Of a stretch of DNA of 52,078 nt, positions 26,500-34,948 are shown piece by piece (position 1 is the stretch's first letter; each line of letters begins with the position of its first letter). The stretch comes from Erysipelotrichaceae bacterium (GTDB lineage: Bacteria; Bacillota_I; Bacilli_A; Erysipelotrichales; Erysipelotrichaceae): positions 1 through 52,078 of the forward strand of contig JAFZBT010000195.1 in assembly GCA_017561615.1 (NCBI GenBank), read 5' to 3'. A program made the translations under genes and the position numbers. Under the pieces are notes generated by a model. That model did not search any database, was not told the origin of the DNA, and saw only the letters and a list, made by a program, of their open reading frames with translations.

Positions 26500-27405
26500 A
26501 TGAGTTACGATGATTTAGATTTAAGTTTTGAGCACAAGGAAAAACTGGTGCAACAGGCTAAGGAACTTGCCGAAAGTGAGACCGTCACCAACGCTCTCTT
26601 TAAGGTCAATGCTCTCCGTAGAAAGTGGAAAAGAAACAGCGACTATGAATCAAACTACGAAGAAGAGCTCTACAGCAAGTTTGATTCGTACTTAAACGAC
26701 ATCCTGGCCAAGGGTGCTGAGTTGAACAAGTCAGCCGCTGAGACCAAAGCCACTATTATTGAAGAAGCCAAGAAGCTGCTGGAATCCACCAGCATGAAGA
26801 AGGCTACGGAAGAGATGAACGACCTGATGGAACAGTGGAAGGCTGCCGGCATGACCGACAAGGAAACCGACGATTCATTATGGGAACAGTTCAAGGAAAT
26901 CAGAAACGAATTCTCCAACAAGAGAAAGGAATACTACAAGAACCTGACCGAAAGATTCGCCGCCAGCAAGGCCGTCAAGGAAGAACTGATCGCCAAGACC
27001 AAGGAACTGGCTCAGTCCACCGATTTCCGCAAGACCGGAAATGACATGAATGCCCTGATGGATCAGTGGAAGGCCGCCGGAAGCGCCGGCAGAGATTACG
27101 ACGATGATCTCTGGAAGCAGTTCTCCGCCGCCAGAAACGAATTCTACGCCAACAGAAAGGCTCACTACGCTCAGCTCGAAGAGACTTACAAGGAAAGAGC
27201 TGCCAAGAAGCAGGAACTGCTCGCGGAAGCCAAGCTGTGTGTCGCCCAGAGCGATTTCTCCGACGAGATGGTCGAGAAGGTCAAGGGCTTAAGAGCCAGA
27301 TGGAAGGAAGTAGGATTCTGCGGCAAGGACAATGAGGAAGATCTGTGGCAGCAGTTCAACGAAGCCGTCAACAACTTCTTCAACAACATGAAGTACTACC
27401 GTTAA
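26500..27405 (+). CDS. DUF349 protein with four tandem helical repeats
   Basis: A 301-residue, highly charged, all-helical protein made of four copies of a ~65-73 residue unit (about 1-73, 84-146, 158-220, 231-300). Each has a core of the form W-K-x-x-G followed by a Trp-rich LWxQFxxxxNxF segment (for example MEQWKAAG with LWEQFKEIRNEF, and MDQWKAAG with LWKQFSAARNEF). This is the DUF349 signature. No signal peptide or membrane segment is present, so it is cytoplasmic. DUF349 proteins have no agreed function. The first repeat is the most divergent. The gene is single, with its own promoter and terminator, just before the chaperone pair. Confidence 0.82.
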   Translation: MSYDDLDLSFEHKEKLVQQAKELAESETVTNALFKVNALRRKWKRNSDYESNYEEELYSKFDSYLNDILAKGAELNKSAAETKATIIEEAKKLLESTSMKKATEEMNDLMEQWKAAGMTDKETDDSLWEQFKEIRNEFSNKRKEYYKNLTERFAASKAVKEELIAKTKELAQSTDFRKTGNDMNALMDQWKAAGSAGRDYDDDLWKQFSAARNEFYANRKAHYAQLEETYKERAAKKQELLAEAKLCVAQSDFSDEMVEKVKGLRARWKEVGFCGKDNEEDLWQQFNEAVNNFFNNMKYYR

Positions 27406-27424
27406 TCCCGCAAAAAGACTTAAG

Positions 27425-27455
27425 AAAAATCCCGGTTTCATTGCCGGGATTTTTT
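27425..27455 (+). terminator. Rho-independent terminator
   Basis: AAAAATCCCGG-TTTCATTG-CCGGGATTTTTT. Confidence 0.92.
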
Positions 27456-27539
27456 GTTCCCTGCCGCGCATCTCATATATAATATTCTTAGCGGGACTTC
27501 CCCGGAAACAAACGGAAGAAAGAGAAAGAAGGATTTGCC

Positions 27540-30500
27540 ATGTTCTGGAAAATACTGAAGATCGAGCCGACAACCGACCGCAACGCCATCCGCGCTGCCT
27601 ACCGGCAGCTGCTTGCCGATACCAATCCGGAAGACAAGCCGGAAGAATTCAAGCAGCTCAGAGAAGCCTATGAACAGGCCCTGGCCTATGCCGCCGAGCA
27701 CGGGGAAGACCGGGAAATGACTCCTGTGGAAAAATGGCAGGACGAACTCGCGACTCTTTATGACGACTTCCAGAGACGCATAAGCGTGAGCCAGTGGCAG
27801 AAACTGCTCAATGAGAGAGTCTGCCAGTCCATTGACACCCGCATGGAATGCGAGGACGCTCTGCTCAGATTCCTGATGGGTTCCTATCTGCTTCCCCATG
27901 AAGTATGGGTCTATCTGGATTCCCAGTTTTCCTGGAAACAGCGCGTTGACGAACTCTATGAACGCTATCCCCGGGATTTCATCGACTACGCCGTCATTAA
28001 CGGCATCAACTTCGACGACGCTCTGCCGATGGACATGTTCAGCCCGGGAGTTGACGGCGAAGCCTGCCAGAATTACATCAATCTCTACTTCAAAATCTAC
28101 GACAGCGAAGACAGCGAAAAGGGAAAACAGGCCGGTCAACAGATGCTGGCGCTTCCCGAAAGCCATCCCTACGGCAGCGCCCGGATGCTGGTCGTGCGGA
28201 TCGACGAAGGCGATCAAGCCGCTTTGGACGAACTGGTTGATCTGCAGAAGCAGTATCCGGAAAACCTGCACATCGGCAATCTTCTGCTCCGCTGTCTGGT
28301 CAGCGCCGGCCGCTATGAAGAAGGCCTGACGCTCAGCCGGCAGCTGAAACAGGTGGATCCCGACAACTTCATGGTCCGCTGGCATGAGGCCAACTGCCTG
28401 TTTGCGACCGGCAGCCACCATGACGCCGTGGAGATCCTCAACAGCCTGCTCAGGGAAAGCGGCGCCAACGCCCAGACGCAGTATGACATCAACAACAAGC
28501 GCAGGGAATGGAACGAGACCATCATCAGAGAACTGCAGGAAAAGCTGACCGAGAACCCCGATGATGACAGCCTGCGTTCTGATCTGGGCTGGGCCTATCT
28601 GGAAAACGACATGAACGAAGAAGCCAGGGAAGTCATTGAACGCCTCAGCGAGGATTATGAAGACCGCTTTGATTACTACAACATCAACAGTTCCCTGGCC
28701 ATGAGCTTTGAACAGTTTGAAAAGGCCATCCCCCTTCTGGAAAAGCTGGCGGAAGTCGCTTCCGGATTGCCGGAGGACAGCGAAAAGAACATCAACCGGC
28801 GCAAGAGAGTCGGTGAAGTATGGATGCGCATCGGCTACTGCCATTACCGCCTCAAGGAAGAAGAGAAAGCCATGGAAGCCTTTGACAAGGCCTTGCAGGA
28901 TCCTCTGCACCGGACGGAGGCGCTCACCCATCTGGCTCAGATCTCCCTGAACAGTCATAAGTACGATCAGACCGTTGACTACTGCCAGCAGCTGGTCCGG
29001 GAATACCCGGCCGGTTATCAGGGCTACATGCTCATGGCTCTGGCCCTCTTCCATCAGTATAATGACCGGGAAGCCTACAATGCCGTAAACCATGCGCTGG
29101 ATCTCTGCCGCAATGACATCACCATCTATACTCTGAAAGCCCGGATCATGATCAGAAATGACGGGCTGGACGGAGCCCGAGAGATCATCGACTTCCTGCT
29201 GAAAAACGACCTGCAGGACGATCCTTCGGTACTGTTCATCCAGGGTCTGCTGGCTGAAGAGGAAAAGAACAATGCGGAAGCCATCGAATTCTACGAAAAA
29301 TCCCTGAAAGCCCTTGACGGCCGGGAAACCGATTACGAATACGGCGCTGAGCTGCTCTACAACTATCTGTGTTTAAAGGGCAAGGTGCTGGATACTTCCA
29401 GGAAGGAAGACCTCCAGCAGCTGCTTCAGATCAGCGACCGCGGCCTGAAGTGCCACCAGACTCACTACGGCTTACTGGACTACAAGGCCTGGGTGCTGAT
29501 GCGCATGCAGGATTACCCGGCAGCTCAGGAGATCTATCTCCGGCTGCTGGAATATCCCAGCCACTCCGGCAGCGTTGAATATAACCTCGGACGCATTGAA
29601 TACCAGGAATTGGAAAAGAACGCCGACAAGGCTCTTGATTACTTCCTGAAGGCCATTGAAATGGACGGCGGCGCTTCCTGCCACTTCTATGCCGGCATGT
29701 GTCTTCTCTACATGTTCCGCTTTGATGAAGCTGAGCAGCAGTTCCTCACCCTTAAGGAAAAGGAACCGGAAGAAGTCGACGCGCCATACCGCCTCAGCTT
29801 TGTTTATGCCATGAAGGGCGAATTGGAAAAGGCCCTTGAGCAGGCTGATGAGGCAATCGAAAAGGCGGAGAAGATCCAGGCCAAGAAGCCCCATCAGTAC
29901 TATGTCCGCAAGGCAACCATCCTGAGAAAGATGCAGCGCTATGAGGAAGCGGTGGAAACCGTCAGGCAGGCCATGAACAAATATGACTATCCTTACGGCA
30001 ACCGGCTGATCTTCCAGATCTATGCCCAGGGGGGCCAGCTGAAGAAGGCGGAGGAACACCTTAAGCAGTGGGCCAGGAAGAACCGGACCGACAGCGAAAT
30101 GAACGACAGCCAGATCCAGCTGCGGATGTACCGCAATGACTTCCGGGCTGCCAACGCGTATTATGTGCTTCACGCCGAACACCTGGACGCTGACCGCTCC
30201 CTGGAACTTCAGCAGATCTTCGCGGAAGCCCGGGGTGATTACAAGGCCCAGGTCAGACATACGGAAAAATGGATCAAATACCGCCGGGAACACGACGGCA
30301 GCGATTTCTCCCGTCTGGAAGGAACCCTCTCCCAGGCTTACTGGCAGCTGGGCGATCAGGAAAATGCCAGGCTGCACGCTCTGGAAGCCCTGAAGGAAAT
30401 AGACGAAAAGCTGGCTGAACACGAGCCGGAGAGGCTGCTCTTCATGGCCCGCAAGATCCGCATCCTGGCCCTGCTGGGCAGGAAAGAGGAGATGGAAAAG

Positions 30501-30707
30501 CTCATTGAGGAGTGCCGGAAGACGCCTTTCTGCCAGTTCTGCCCCGAACACCGCTGCAAGGATGTCGACATCTTTGCCATGGAGGCCTGTGAGATACTGG
30601 GCGAACCTCAGAAAGCCTATGAACTGGCCTGCCAGGGCAAGCTCGACCACCCCGATGAAGAAGACTTCATCATTGCCGCCAACCGGCTGGAAAAGAAAGT
30701 GAAATAA
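27540..30707 (+). CDS. J-domain-like TPR protein, probable HscC co-chaperone
   Basis: The N-terminal ~50 residues follow the J-domain pattern (FWKILKIEPTTDRNAIRAAYRQLL, then EEFKQLREAYEQAL), but the HPD tripeptide is NPE (residues 29-31). The remaining ~1000 residues are helical tetratricopeptide repeats, visible as regularly spaced motifs such as LGWAYLENDMNEEA, IGYCHYRLKEEEKAMEAFDKAL and AYWQLGDQENARLHALEAL. A C-terminal CQFCPEHRCKDVDIF adds three close cysteines. J proteins stimulate Hsp70 ATPases. In enterobacteria HscC works with DjlB and DjlC, membrane-anchored J proteins; here no membrane segment is evident. It lies 4 bases upstream of the HscC-like gene. The direct partnership is inferred from this context. 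Confidence 0.85.
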   Translation: MFWKILKIEPTTDRNAIRAAYRQLLADTNPEDKPEEFKQLREAYEQALAYAAEHGEDREMTPVEKWQDELATLYDDFQRRISVSQWQKLLNERVCQSIDTRMECEDALLRFLMGSYLLPHEVWVYLDSQFSWKQRVDELYERYPRDFIDYAVINGINFDDALPMDMFSPGVDGEACQNYINLYFKIYDSEDSEKGKQAGQQMLALPESHPYGSARMLVVRIDEGDQAALDELVDLQKQYPENLHIGNLLLRCLVSAGRYEEGLTLSRQLKQVDPDNFMVRWHEANCLFATGSHHDAVEILNSLLRESGANAQTQYDINNKRREWNETIIRELQEKLTENPDDDSLRSDLGWAYLENDMNEEAREVIERLSEDYEDRFDYYNINSSLAMSFEQFEKAIPLLEKLAEVASGLPEDSEKNINRRKRVGEVWMRIGYCHYRLKEEEKAMEAFDKALQDPLHRTEALTHLAQISLNSHKYDQTVDYCQQLVREYPAGYQGYMLMALALFHQYNDREAYNAVNHALDLCRNDITIYTLKARIMIRNDGLDGAREIIDFLLKNDLQDDPSVLFIQGLLAEEEKNNAEAIEFYEKSLKALDGRETDYEYGAELLYNYLCLKGKVLDTSRKEDLQQLLQISDRGLKCHQTHYGLLDYKAWVLMRMQDYPAAQEIYLRLLEYPSHSGSVEYNLGRIEYQELEKNADKALDYFLKAIEMDGGASCHFYAGMCLLYMFRFDEAEQQFLTLKEKEPEEVDAPYRLSFVYAMKGELEKALEQADEAIEKAEKIQAKKPHQYYVRKATILRKMQRYEEAVETVRQAMNKYDYPYGNRLIFQIYAQGGQLKKAEEHLKQWARKNRTDSEMNDSQIQLRMYRNDFRAANAYYVLHAEHLDADRSLELQQIFAEARGDYKAQVRHTEKWIKYRREHDGSDFSRLEGTLSQAYWQLGDQENARLHALEALKEIDEKLAEHEPERLLFMARKIRILALLGRKEEMEKLIEECRKTPFCQFCPEHRCKDVDIFAMEACEILGEPQKAYELACQGKLDHPDEEDFIIAANRLEKKVK

Positions 30708-30711
30708 GAGA

Positions 30712-32415
30712 ATGATCATTGGAATCGATCTGGGAACGACAAATTCACTGGCTGCCTGCTTCCGTAACGGGAAAGCGGAGCTGATTCCCAACCGCCTGAA
30801 CCAGAAACTGACCCCGTCGGTCGTCGCCGTTGACGATCAAGGGCAGATCCTGATCGGCGAAACAGCCAGAGAATACGGATATCTGCACCCGCAGGCCATG
30901 GCCAGGCTCTTTAAGCGCACCATGGGAACGGACCGCATCTACGACCTTAACGGTACGGTGCTTTCCAGCGAAGAGCTCTCCGCTCTCATCCTGCGATCCC
31001 TTAAGGAAGACGCGGAAACCTATCTGAAGCAGCCGGTTGAGGAAGCCGTCATTTCCGTTCCGGCCTATTTCAACGACCATCAGCGCAAGGCTACCAAGCA
31101 GGCCGGCGAAATGGCCGGGCTGAAGGTCAACCGCATCATCAACGAGCCGACGGCCAGCGCTCTGGCCTACGGCATCGGCGAATCCGGAGACAGCGAATGC
31201 TGCATGGTCCTCGACCTGGGCGGCGGAACTTTTGACGTTACCGTTCTGGAATACTACCACAACATCATGGAAGTTTATGCCGTAGCCGGCGATAACCAGC
31301 TGGGTGGCGAGGACTTTACCCTTACTCTGATGGAGATGTTTCTGCAGAGAAACGGCCTGGACGATGCCGATCTGTCCCTGCGGGAGCTCGGCGATCTCTA
31401 CAAGGCCGCCGAACAGTGCAAGTGTTCGTTCTCCAGCCAGGACAGTCCCTTCATGTCCGTAACGCTGAACGGCCGGCCGATCATAGAGCAGTTCACTCTC
31501 GAGGAATTCGCTCAGAACTGCCTGTCTCTGATGGACAGGCTGCGCAAGCCGATCGAGAAGGCTCTGCGCGATGCCAAGATTACGCTCCTTGATCTCAGCC
31601 GGATCATTCTGGTGGGCGGCGCTACCCGTCTGCCGACCATCCGCAGCTATGTTCAGGACATGACCGGAATCTATCCTGATTATTACGTTGACCCCGATAC
31701 TTCGGTAGCTCAGGGAGCGGCGATCGCCGCGGCCATGAAGGAAAGAGATCAGGACATTGAGGAGATCATCCTGACCGATGTCTGCCCCTTTACCCTGGGT
31801 ACGGAAGTACTCAGCGACAGCGGCCGCTTTGACGAAGAACTCCGCTATCTGCCGATCATTGAACGCAACACCGTCATCCCGGTCAGCCGTACCGAAAGAG
31901 TGTATACGGCTCACGACAACCAGAAGGAAGTTACCGTACGCATCCTGCAGGGCGAAAGCCGCCTGCCGCGGTCCAACCTGCTGATCGGCTGGCTGAATCT
32001 GGAAGTTCCGGTCGGACCCAAGGGCCAGGAAGCCATTGACATTACCTACACATATGATGTCAACTCCCTGCTGGAAGTACGGGCCAAGGTCGTCTCTACC
32101 GGCCTGGAGAAAAGCGTCGTCATTCAGAACGATGAAAACAAGCTGACTGACGAAGAGGTCAGAGAGCGGCTGGAAAAGCTCTCCTACCTGCGCCAGAACC
32201 CGCGGGAAGAGGAAGCCAACATGTACGCCGTCTTCCGCGCCAACCGCCTTTACGAGTCTGCTGAAGGCAGTGACCGCCAACGCATCGAAAAGGAAATGAC
32301 CGAATTTGAAAGGATCATGGATCAGGGCACCCGGCTGCAGATCGAAAAGCAGCGGCAGCAGCTGCTTCAGGTCCTTGACGAAGTGGAAAACCAGGGAAAG
32401 GTCCTGCTGGCCTGA
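30712..32415 (+). CDS. hscC: Hsp70-family chaperone, HscC type
   Basis: A 567-residue Hsp70 with phosphate-loop DLGTTNS (5-11), VISVPAYFNDHQRKAT, INEPTASALAYG, DLGGGTFDVTVLEY, and the adenosine motif VGGATRLP. It resembles HscC more than DnaK: an LFKRTMG segment, LILRSLKEDAE, IEEIILTDVCPFTLG and IIERNTVIPVSR match the HscC pattern, and the lid is short (~80 residues) without the DnaK acidic tail. Hsp70s bind exposed hydrophobic segments in an ATP cycle. It is translated 4 bases after the J/TPR gene with only a weak AAGAGA site, suggesting translational coupling. Confidence 0.92.
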   Translation: MIIGIDLGTTNSLAACFRNGKAELIPNRLNQKLTPSVVAVDDQGQILIGETAREYGYLHPQAMARLFKRTMGTDRIYDLNGTVLSSEELSALILRSLKEDAETYLKQPVEEAVISVPAYFNDHQRKATKQAGEMAGLKVNRIINEPTASALAYGIGESGDSECCMVLDLGGGTFDVTVLEYYHNIMEVYAVAGDNQLGGEDFTLTLMEMFLQRNGLDDADLSLRELGDLYKAAEQCKCSFSSQDSPFMSVTLNGRPIIEQFTLEEFAQNCLSLMDRLRKPIEKALRDAKITLLDLSRIILVGGATRLPTIRSYVQDMTGIYPDYYVDPDTSVAQGAAIAAAMKERDQDIEEIILTDVCPFTLGTEVLSDSGRFDEELRYLPIIERNTVIPVSRTERVYTAHDNQKEVTVRILQGESRLPRSNLLIGWLNLEVPVGPKGQEAIDITYTYDVNSLLEVRAKVVSTGLEKSVVIQNDENKLTDEEVRERLEKLSYLRQNPREEEANMYAVFRANRLYESAEGSDRQRIEKEMTEFERIMDQGTRLQIEKQRQQLLQVLDEVENQGKVLLA

Positions 32416-32441
32416 AAACAGCATTGCCGATTTACCGACAT

Positions 32442-32475
32442 AAAAGAGCTGTCAGATTAAACTGACAGCTCTTTT
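32442..32475. terminator. Bidirectional terminator after hscC and the tRNA-Thr gene
   Basis: Perfect 14-bp stem AAAAGAGCTGTCAG-ATTAAA-CTGACAGCTCTTTT. Confidence 0.92.
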
Positions 32476-32483
32476 CGCATCAA

Positions 32484-32560
32484 TGGTGCCGCATGCCGGA
32501 CTCGAACCAGCGACCTACTCATTACGAATGAGTTGCTACTACCAACTGAGCTAAGGCGGC
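32484..32560 (-). tRNA. tRNA-Thr(CGT)
   Basis: A cloverleaf on the minus strand with encoded CCA. The anticodon stem ACTCA/TGAGT closes loop TTCGTAA (anticodon CGT, reading ACG), and the T arm is GCTGG-TTCGAGT-CCGGC. The acceptor GCCGCCT / ATGCGGC has one C-T mismatch at position 6. The D arm reads GCTC...GTAGC, as if one T had been inserted in the usual GAGC, leaving three D-stem pairs. It is 77 nt long instead of 76. The class is clear, but the D arm is irregular. Confidence 0.88.
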
Positions 32561-32597
32561 ATAACATCAATAGTTTAACACAAGTTAAGACGTGATG

Positions 32598-33116
32598 CTA
32601 TTTCTTTCTTCTGAAGATGTTGACGATCTTGGAGAAACTGAACGGCTCCCCCTTGAGCTTTTCCATCCGGATGTGCTCGGACTCCTTTTCCGGCATAAGC
32701 TTGATCAGCTGACGGTAAGCGGTCAGAGCCTGGAAGGTGTCCTTGTAGATCTGCGTGCCGTCAGCCAGCAGGAAGTACACGCACTCGCTGCCGCCCTGAG
32801 CGGACTTGGTCGTCCATTCGGCCAGATCGTCATATCTGACATAGATTCCCTTGGATTCTTCGTTAAGGCTGTAAATGAGTACGCCGTCGCTGTAAATGTC
32901 CAGAACCTTATGATCCTTTATCTTGAACAGCACGAACAGAGACAGCCCAATGAAGATCAGACCAAGGACCAGGAAGGCCCAGTGGCGCAATAGCAGCATG
33001 CCGATGCCGGCGGCCACGCAGATGTAGCAGGGAACATACGGCTTATAGGTAATGGCCTTGAGCGGCTGATCAGCCGGCTTGATTTCACTGATGTCGAAGT
33101 ATTCCAGATTGTTCAT
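32598..33116 (-). CDS. Two-helix membrane protein of unknown function
   Basis: A 172-residue protein that I do not recognise. Residues ~27-65 form two closely spaced hydrophobic helices. The C-terminal ~100 residues are soluble and resemble the single-sheet domains (PH or YcxB-like) that follow such helices: VLDIYSDGVLIYS...IYVRYDDLAEWTTK...VYFLLADGTQIYKDTF. A basic tail ends in FRRKK. It is divergent from another small membrane protein gene at 33204, and a tRNA lies directly downstream on the same strand. Confidence 0.7.
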   Translation of the reverse strand: MNNLEYFDISEIKPADQPLKAITYKPYVPCYICVAAGIGMLLLRHWAFLVLGLIFIGLSLFVLFKIKDHKVLDIYSDGVLIYSLNEESKGIYVRYDDLAEWTTKSAQGGSECVYFLLADGTQIYKDTFQALTAYRQLIKLMPEKESEHIRMEKLKGEPFSFSKIVNIFRRKK

Positions 33117-33137
33117 GTTTCTTCAGCTCCTGTTATT

Positions 33138-33146
33138 ATTCTATCA
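33138..33146 (-). promoter_or_regulatory. Extended -10 promoter for the 33116 gene
   Basis: Minus-strand TGATAGAAT, divergent from the plus-strand promoter at 33175. Confidence 0.5.
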
Positions 33147-33174
33147 CACATTTCCTTCTCTTAACCCGCTAAAC

Positions 33175-33183
33175 TGCTATAAT
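33175..33183 (+). promoter_or_regulatory. Extended -10 promoter for the 33204 gene
   Basis: TGCTATAAT with a weak -35. Confidence 0.6.
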
Positions 33184-33203
33184 TAGTGCAGGAGTGATTG
33201 GTT

Positions 33204-33671
33204 ATGATCAAGTACATCTATGGCATTCTTCTGGGCATTCTGATGATCTTCTACGGTTACATGCGCATCCGCAGGAACCGGGAAAAGCTGGATGAACTGC
33301 CGCTGGAAAAATATGAGAAGGCGGACTTTTCCGCCTCATTGATTCCCTGGCTCATCCTGCTGGCAATCTTTTCCGTCTTCTGCCTCTATGTCTCCCTCAG
33401 GGAAAACAACGAACCCCTGACGTCGGTTTCCATTGCCATTCTGATCGACTGCTTCGTGGAGTTCTTCGTCGCCAGAGAGATGATGGTCTTCTATCATAAC
33501 AATGAGCGCTGCATCATCGAAGACAAGCAGGTGCAGTACAAGAACATCAAGGTCTGCAAGCGCAGATCAAAGCTGCCGCTGTCCAAGGGCTATGTCGTGC
33601 TCTACAGCGATGAAGTAAAGAAGATCTACCCGCAGGCTGTTCCCATCATCAACGGCCATCTGAACAAATAA
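33204..33671 (+). CDS. Small membrane protein of unknown function
   Basis: A 155-residue protein with hydrophobic segments at about 4-19, 45-64 and 74-92, and a soluble C-terminal half (MMVFYHNNERCIIEDKQVQYKNIKVCKRRSK and on). The layout of membrane part plus small sheet-rich tail is like that of its divergent neighbour, but I see no convincing sequence similarity. ATG at 33204 is used because the upstream in-frame TTG (33198) lies within the GGAGTGATTG ribosome site. Function not recognised. Confidence 0.7.
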   Translation: MIKYIYGILLGILMIFYGYMRIRRNREKLDELPLEKYEKADFSASLIPWLILLAIFSVFCLYVSLRENNEPLTSVSIAILIDCFVEFFVAREMMVFYHNNERCIIEDKQVQYKNIKVCKRRSKLPLSKGYVVLYSDEVKKIYPQAVPIINGHLNK

Positions 33672-33692
33672 CATCGTTTTACTTGCTTATAC

Positions 33693-33720
33693 AAAGAAGG
33701 AGACCTCAGTCTCCTTCTTT
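33693..33720. terminator. Bidirectional terminator overlapping the gtrA-like 3' end
   Basis: Twelve-bp stem AAAGAAGGAGAC-CTCA-GTCTCCTTCTTT. The last codons and stop of the minus-strand GtrA gene lie in its right arm and loop. Confidence 0.88.
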
Positions 33721-34131
33721 CTTTATCGGATTGGTATCAATGCTGTCGCGGAAGACCACGAAGCGGTCAAACAGGTATTCGGTCACAAAATTCAGAGTCA
33801 TGTTTATCAGCGTGGCAATGTATTCGCTCCAATGCCAGTCGTCAACGATGATTCTCTCCAGCTTCGTTGACAGGGGCGTAAACGCCAGATAATACAGGAA
33901 CACCTTGAACATGGCAACCGGAACGTTGTTGGCAGACTGGAAGGTGAACTTCCGGTTCAGGGTAAAATTCCAAAGTACGGACAGGATCAGGGAAATGAGA
34001 TAACAGACCCAGTAGTCCAGTTTCGTGAACTCATTCAGAATGGTAAACGACCCGATCTGAATGATCCCCGCTGAAAGGGAGAACAGAGTAAACTTGATGG
34101 TTCTGATCAGTTCCTTTTTCTTTTCGCTCAT
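33706..34131 (-). CDS. GtrA-family membrane protein
   Basis: A 141-residue protein with four predicted helices, matching the GtrA family: IRTIKFTLFSLSAGIIQIGSF at the start, then WVCYLISLILSVLWNFTLNRKFTF with the conserved NFTLNRKFTF, and NFVTEYLFDRFVVFR at the end. GtrA-like proteins are thought to flip lipid-linked sugars for polysaccharide modification. No glycosyltransferase is next to it, so the pathway is open. It has its own promoter and shares a terminator with the convergent gene. Confidence 0.87.
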   Translation of the reverse strand: MSEKKKELIRTIKFTLFSLSAGIIQIGSFTILNEFTKLDYWVCYLISLILSVLWNFTLNRKFTFQSANNVPVAMFKVFLYYLAFTPLSTKLERIIVDDWHWSEYIATLINMTLNFVTEYLFDRFVVFRDSIDTNPIKKEGD

Positions 34132-34159
34132 TTGTTAAACCTCCCGTGTCTACTCTCCT

Positions 34160-34187
34160 ATTGTACAATGACTGACGGCTTTGTTAA
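34160..34187 (-). promoter_or_regulatory. Promoter of the gtrA-like gene
   Basis: Minus-strand TTAACA (34182-34187), a 16-base spacer and TACAAT (34160-34165). The -35 overlaps the end of the upstream nitroreductase gene. The -10 lies within a 10-base palindrome, ATTGTACAAT. Confidence 0.65.
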
Positions 34188-34867
34188 ACTGCCGGATCAG
34201 CCCAATGGAAGTTTTCTCTGCCGGCGCCGGCTTCAAAGTTATACTTGACGATTCCCAGATCCAGTTTCACCAGCTGTCCTCTGCCATCGGGCACGATGCT
34301 TACGGCATCGTCCTGACGGCTGATCCTGAATTTCTGCTGATTGACCGCGGTCGGTGCCTGCAGGGCCGCCTCAATGCCGTCCCGGTACCACTGCGGATCG
34401 TCGTCCCTGATCTGCGCCAATTTAGTTATGTCCTTATTGCGGTGCTGATGTCCCTGATCAGCTCCATAACCAAGAGATATGACAATTATCAGTTTCTCAT
34501 CCTTTTCCAGATGCTTTCTGACTTCCTTCCTGTTGAAAGTCAGGGCTGCCCAGCAGGTATTAAGACCCAGCTTCTGGGCCAGGATGACCAGTCTTTCTCC
34601 GTAATATCCGCTCTTTTCGTCAGCATCCCCGTTTCCCCTGAAAGCGATCATGATGTAGTTTCTGACGTTGCGGAAACGACCGTAATGAGCCAGGGCTGAA
34701 TCAAATCCCCTTTCGTCGTCATATACGATCCGGAAAGTCAGTCCGCTTTCCCGGCTGCACTGCAGAGCTTCCTCATCAAGCTGATCTCTCAGAGACTGTT
34801 CAATGACATCTTCCCTGTACGCCCGTACTGAATGTCTTTCCATGATTGCCTGTCTGGTTGTTATCAT
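34184..34867 (-). CDS. TM1586-type nitroreductase-family protein
   Basis: A 227-residue protein with the flavin-binding opening RHSVRAYREDVI and the segment YYGERLVILAQKLGLNTCWAALTFNR, typical of the putative TM nitroreductase (PF14512-like) branch rather than the classical one. The QAPTAVNQQKFRI segment corresponds to the APSAxNxQ flavin motif, here located late in the chain, as expected of this branch. Substrate unknown. ATG 34867 is chosen because the upstream GTG (34876) is part of the GAGGTGA ribosome site. TATAAT at 34888-34893 is the probable -10. It is monocistronic. Confidence 0.82.
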   Translation of the reverse strand: MITTRQAIMERHSVRAYREDVIEQSLRDQLDEEALQCSRESGLTFRIVYDDERGFDSALAHYGRFRNVRNYIMIAFRGNGDADEKSGYYGERLVILAQKLGLNTCWAALTFNRKEVRKHLEKDEKLIIVISLGYGADQGHQHRNKDITKLAQIRDDDPQWYRDGIEAALQAPTAVNQQKFRISRQDDAVSIVPDGRGQLVKLDLGIVKYNFEAGAGRENFHWADPAV

Positions 34868-34901
34868 AGCTGTCACCTCGCAACTTCATTATAGACCAAA
34901 G

Positions 34902-34941
34902 AAAAGAGGGGGAACACTGTGCTCCTCCTCTTCGCTTTTTT
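34902..34941. terminator. Terminator after the ABC importer operon
   Basis: An imperfect ~14-bp stem pairing AAGAGGGGGAACAC with GTGCTCCTCCTCTT. A strong T run lies on the plus strand and TTTTCTTT on the minus strand. Confidence 0.75.
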
Positions 34942-34948
34942 TATCGCT

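Noticed and set aside
27438..29093. 551-residue open frame on the minus strand opposite the J/TPR gene
   Set aside because: It overlaps a clearly coding plus-strand gene across its length, has no domain features or ribosome site, and reads as a typical antisense shadow in GC-rich codons.
30745..32424. 559-residue open frame opposite hscC
   Set aside because: It mirrors the hscC codons; hscC has unmistakable Hsp70 motifs, and the antisense product has none.
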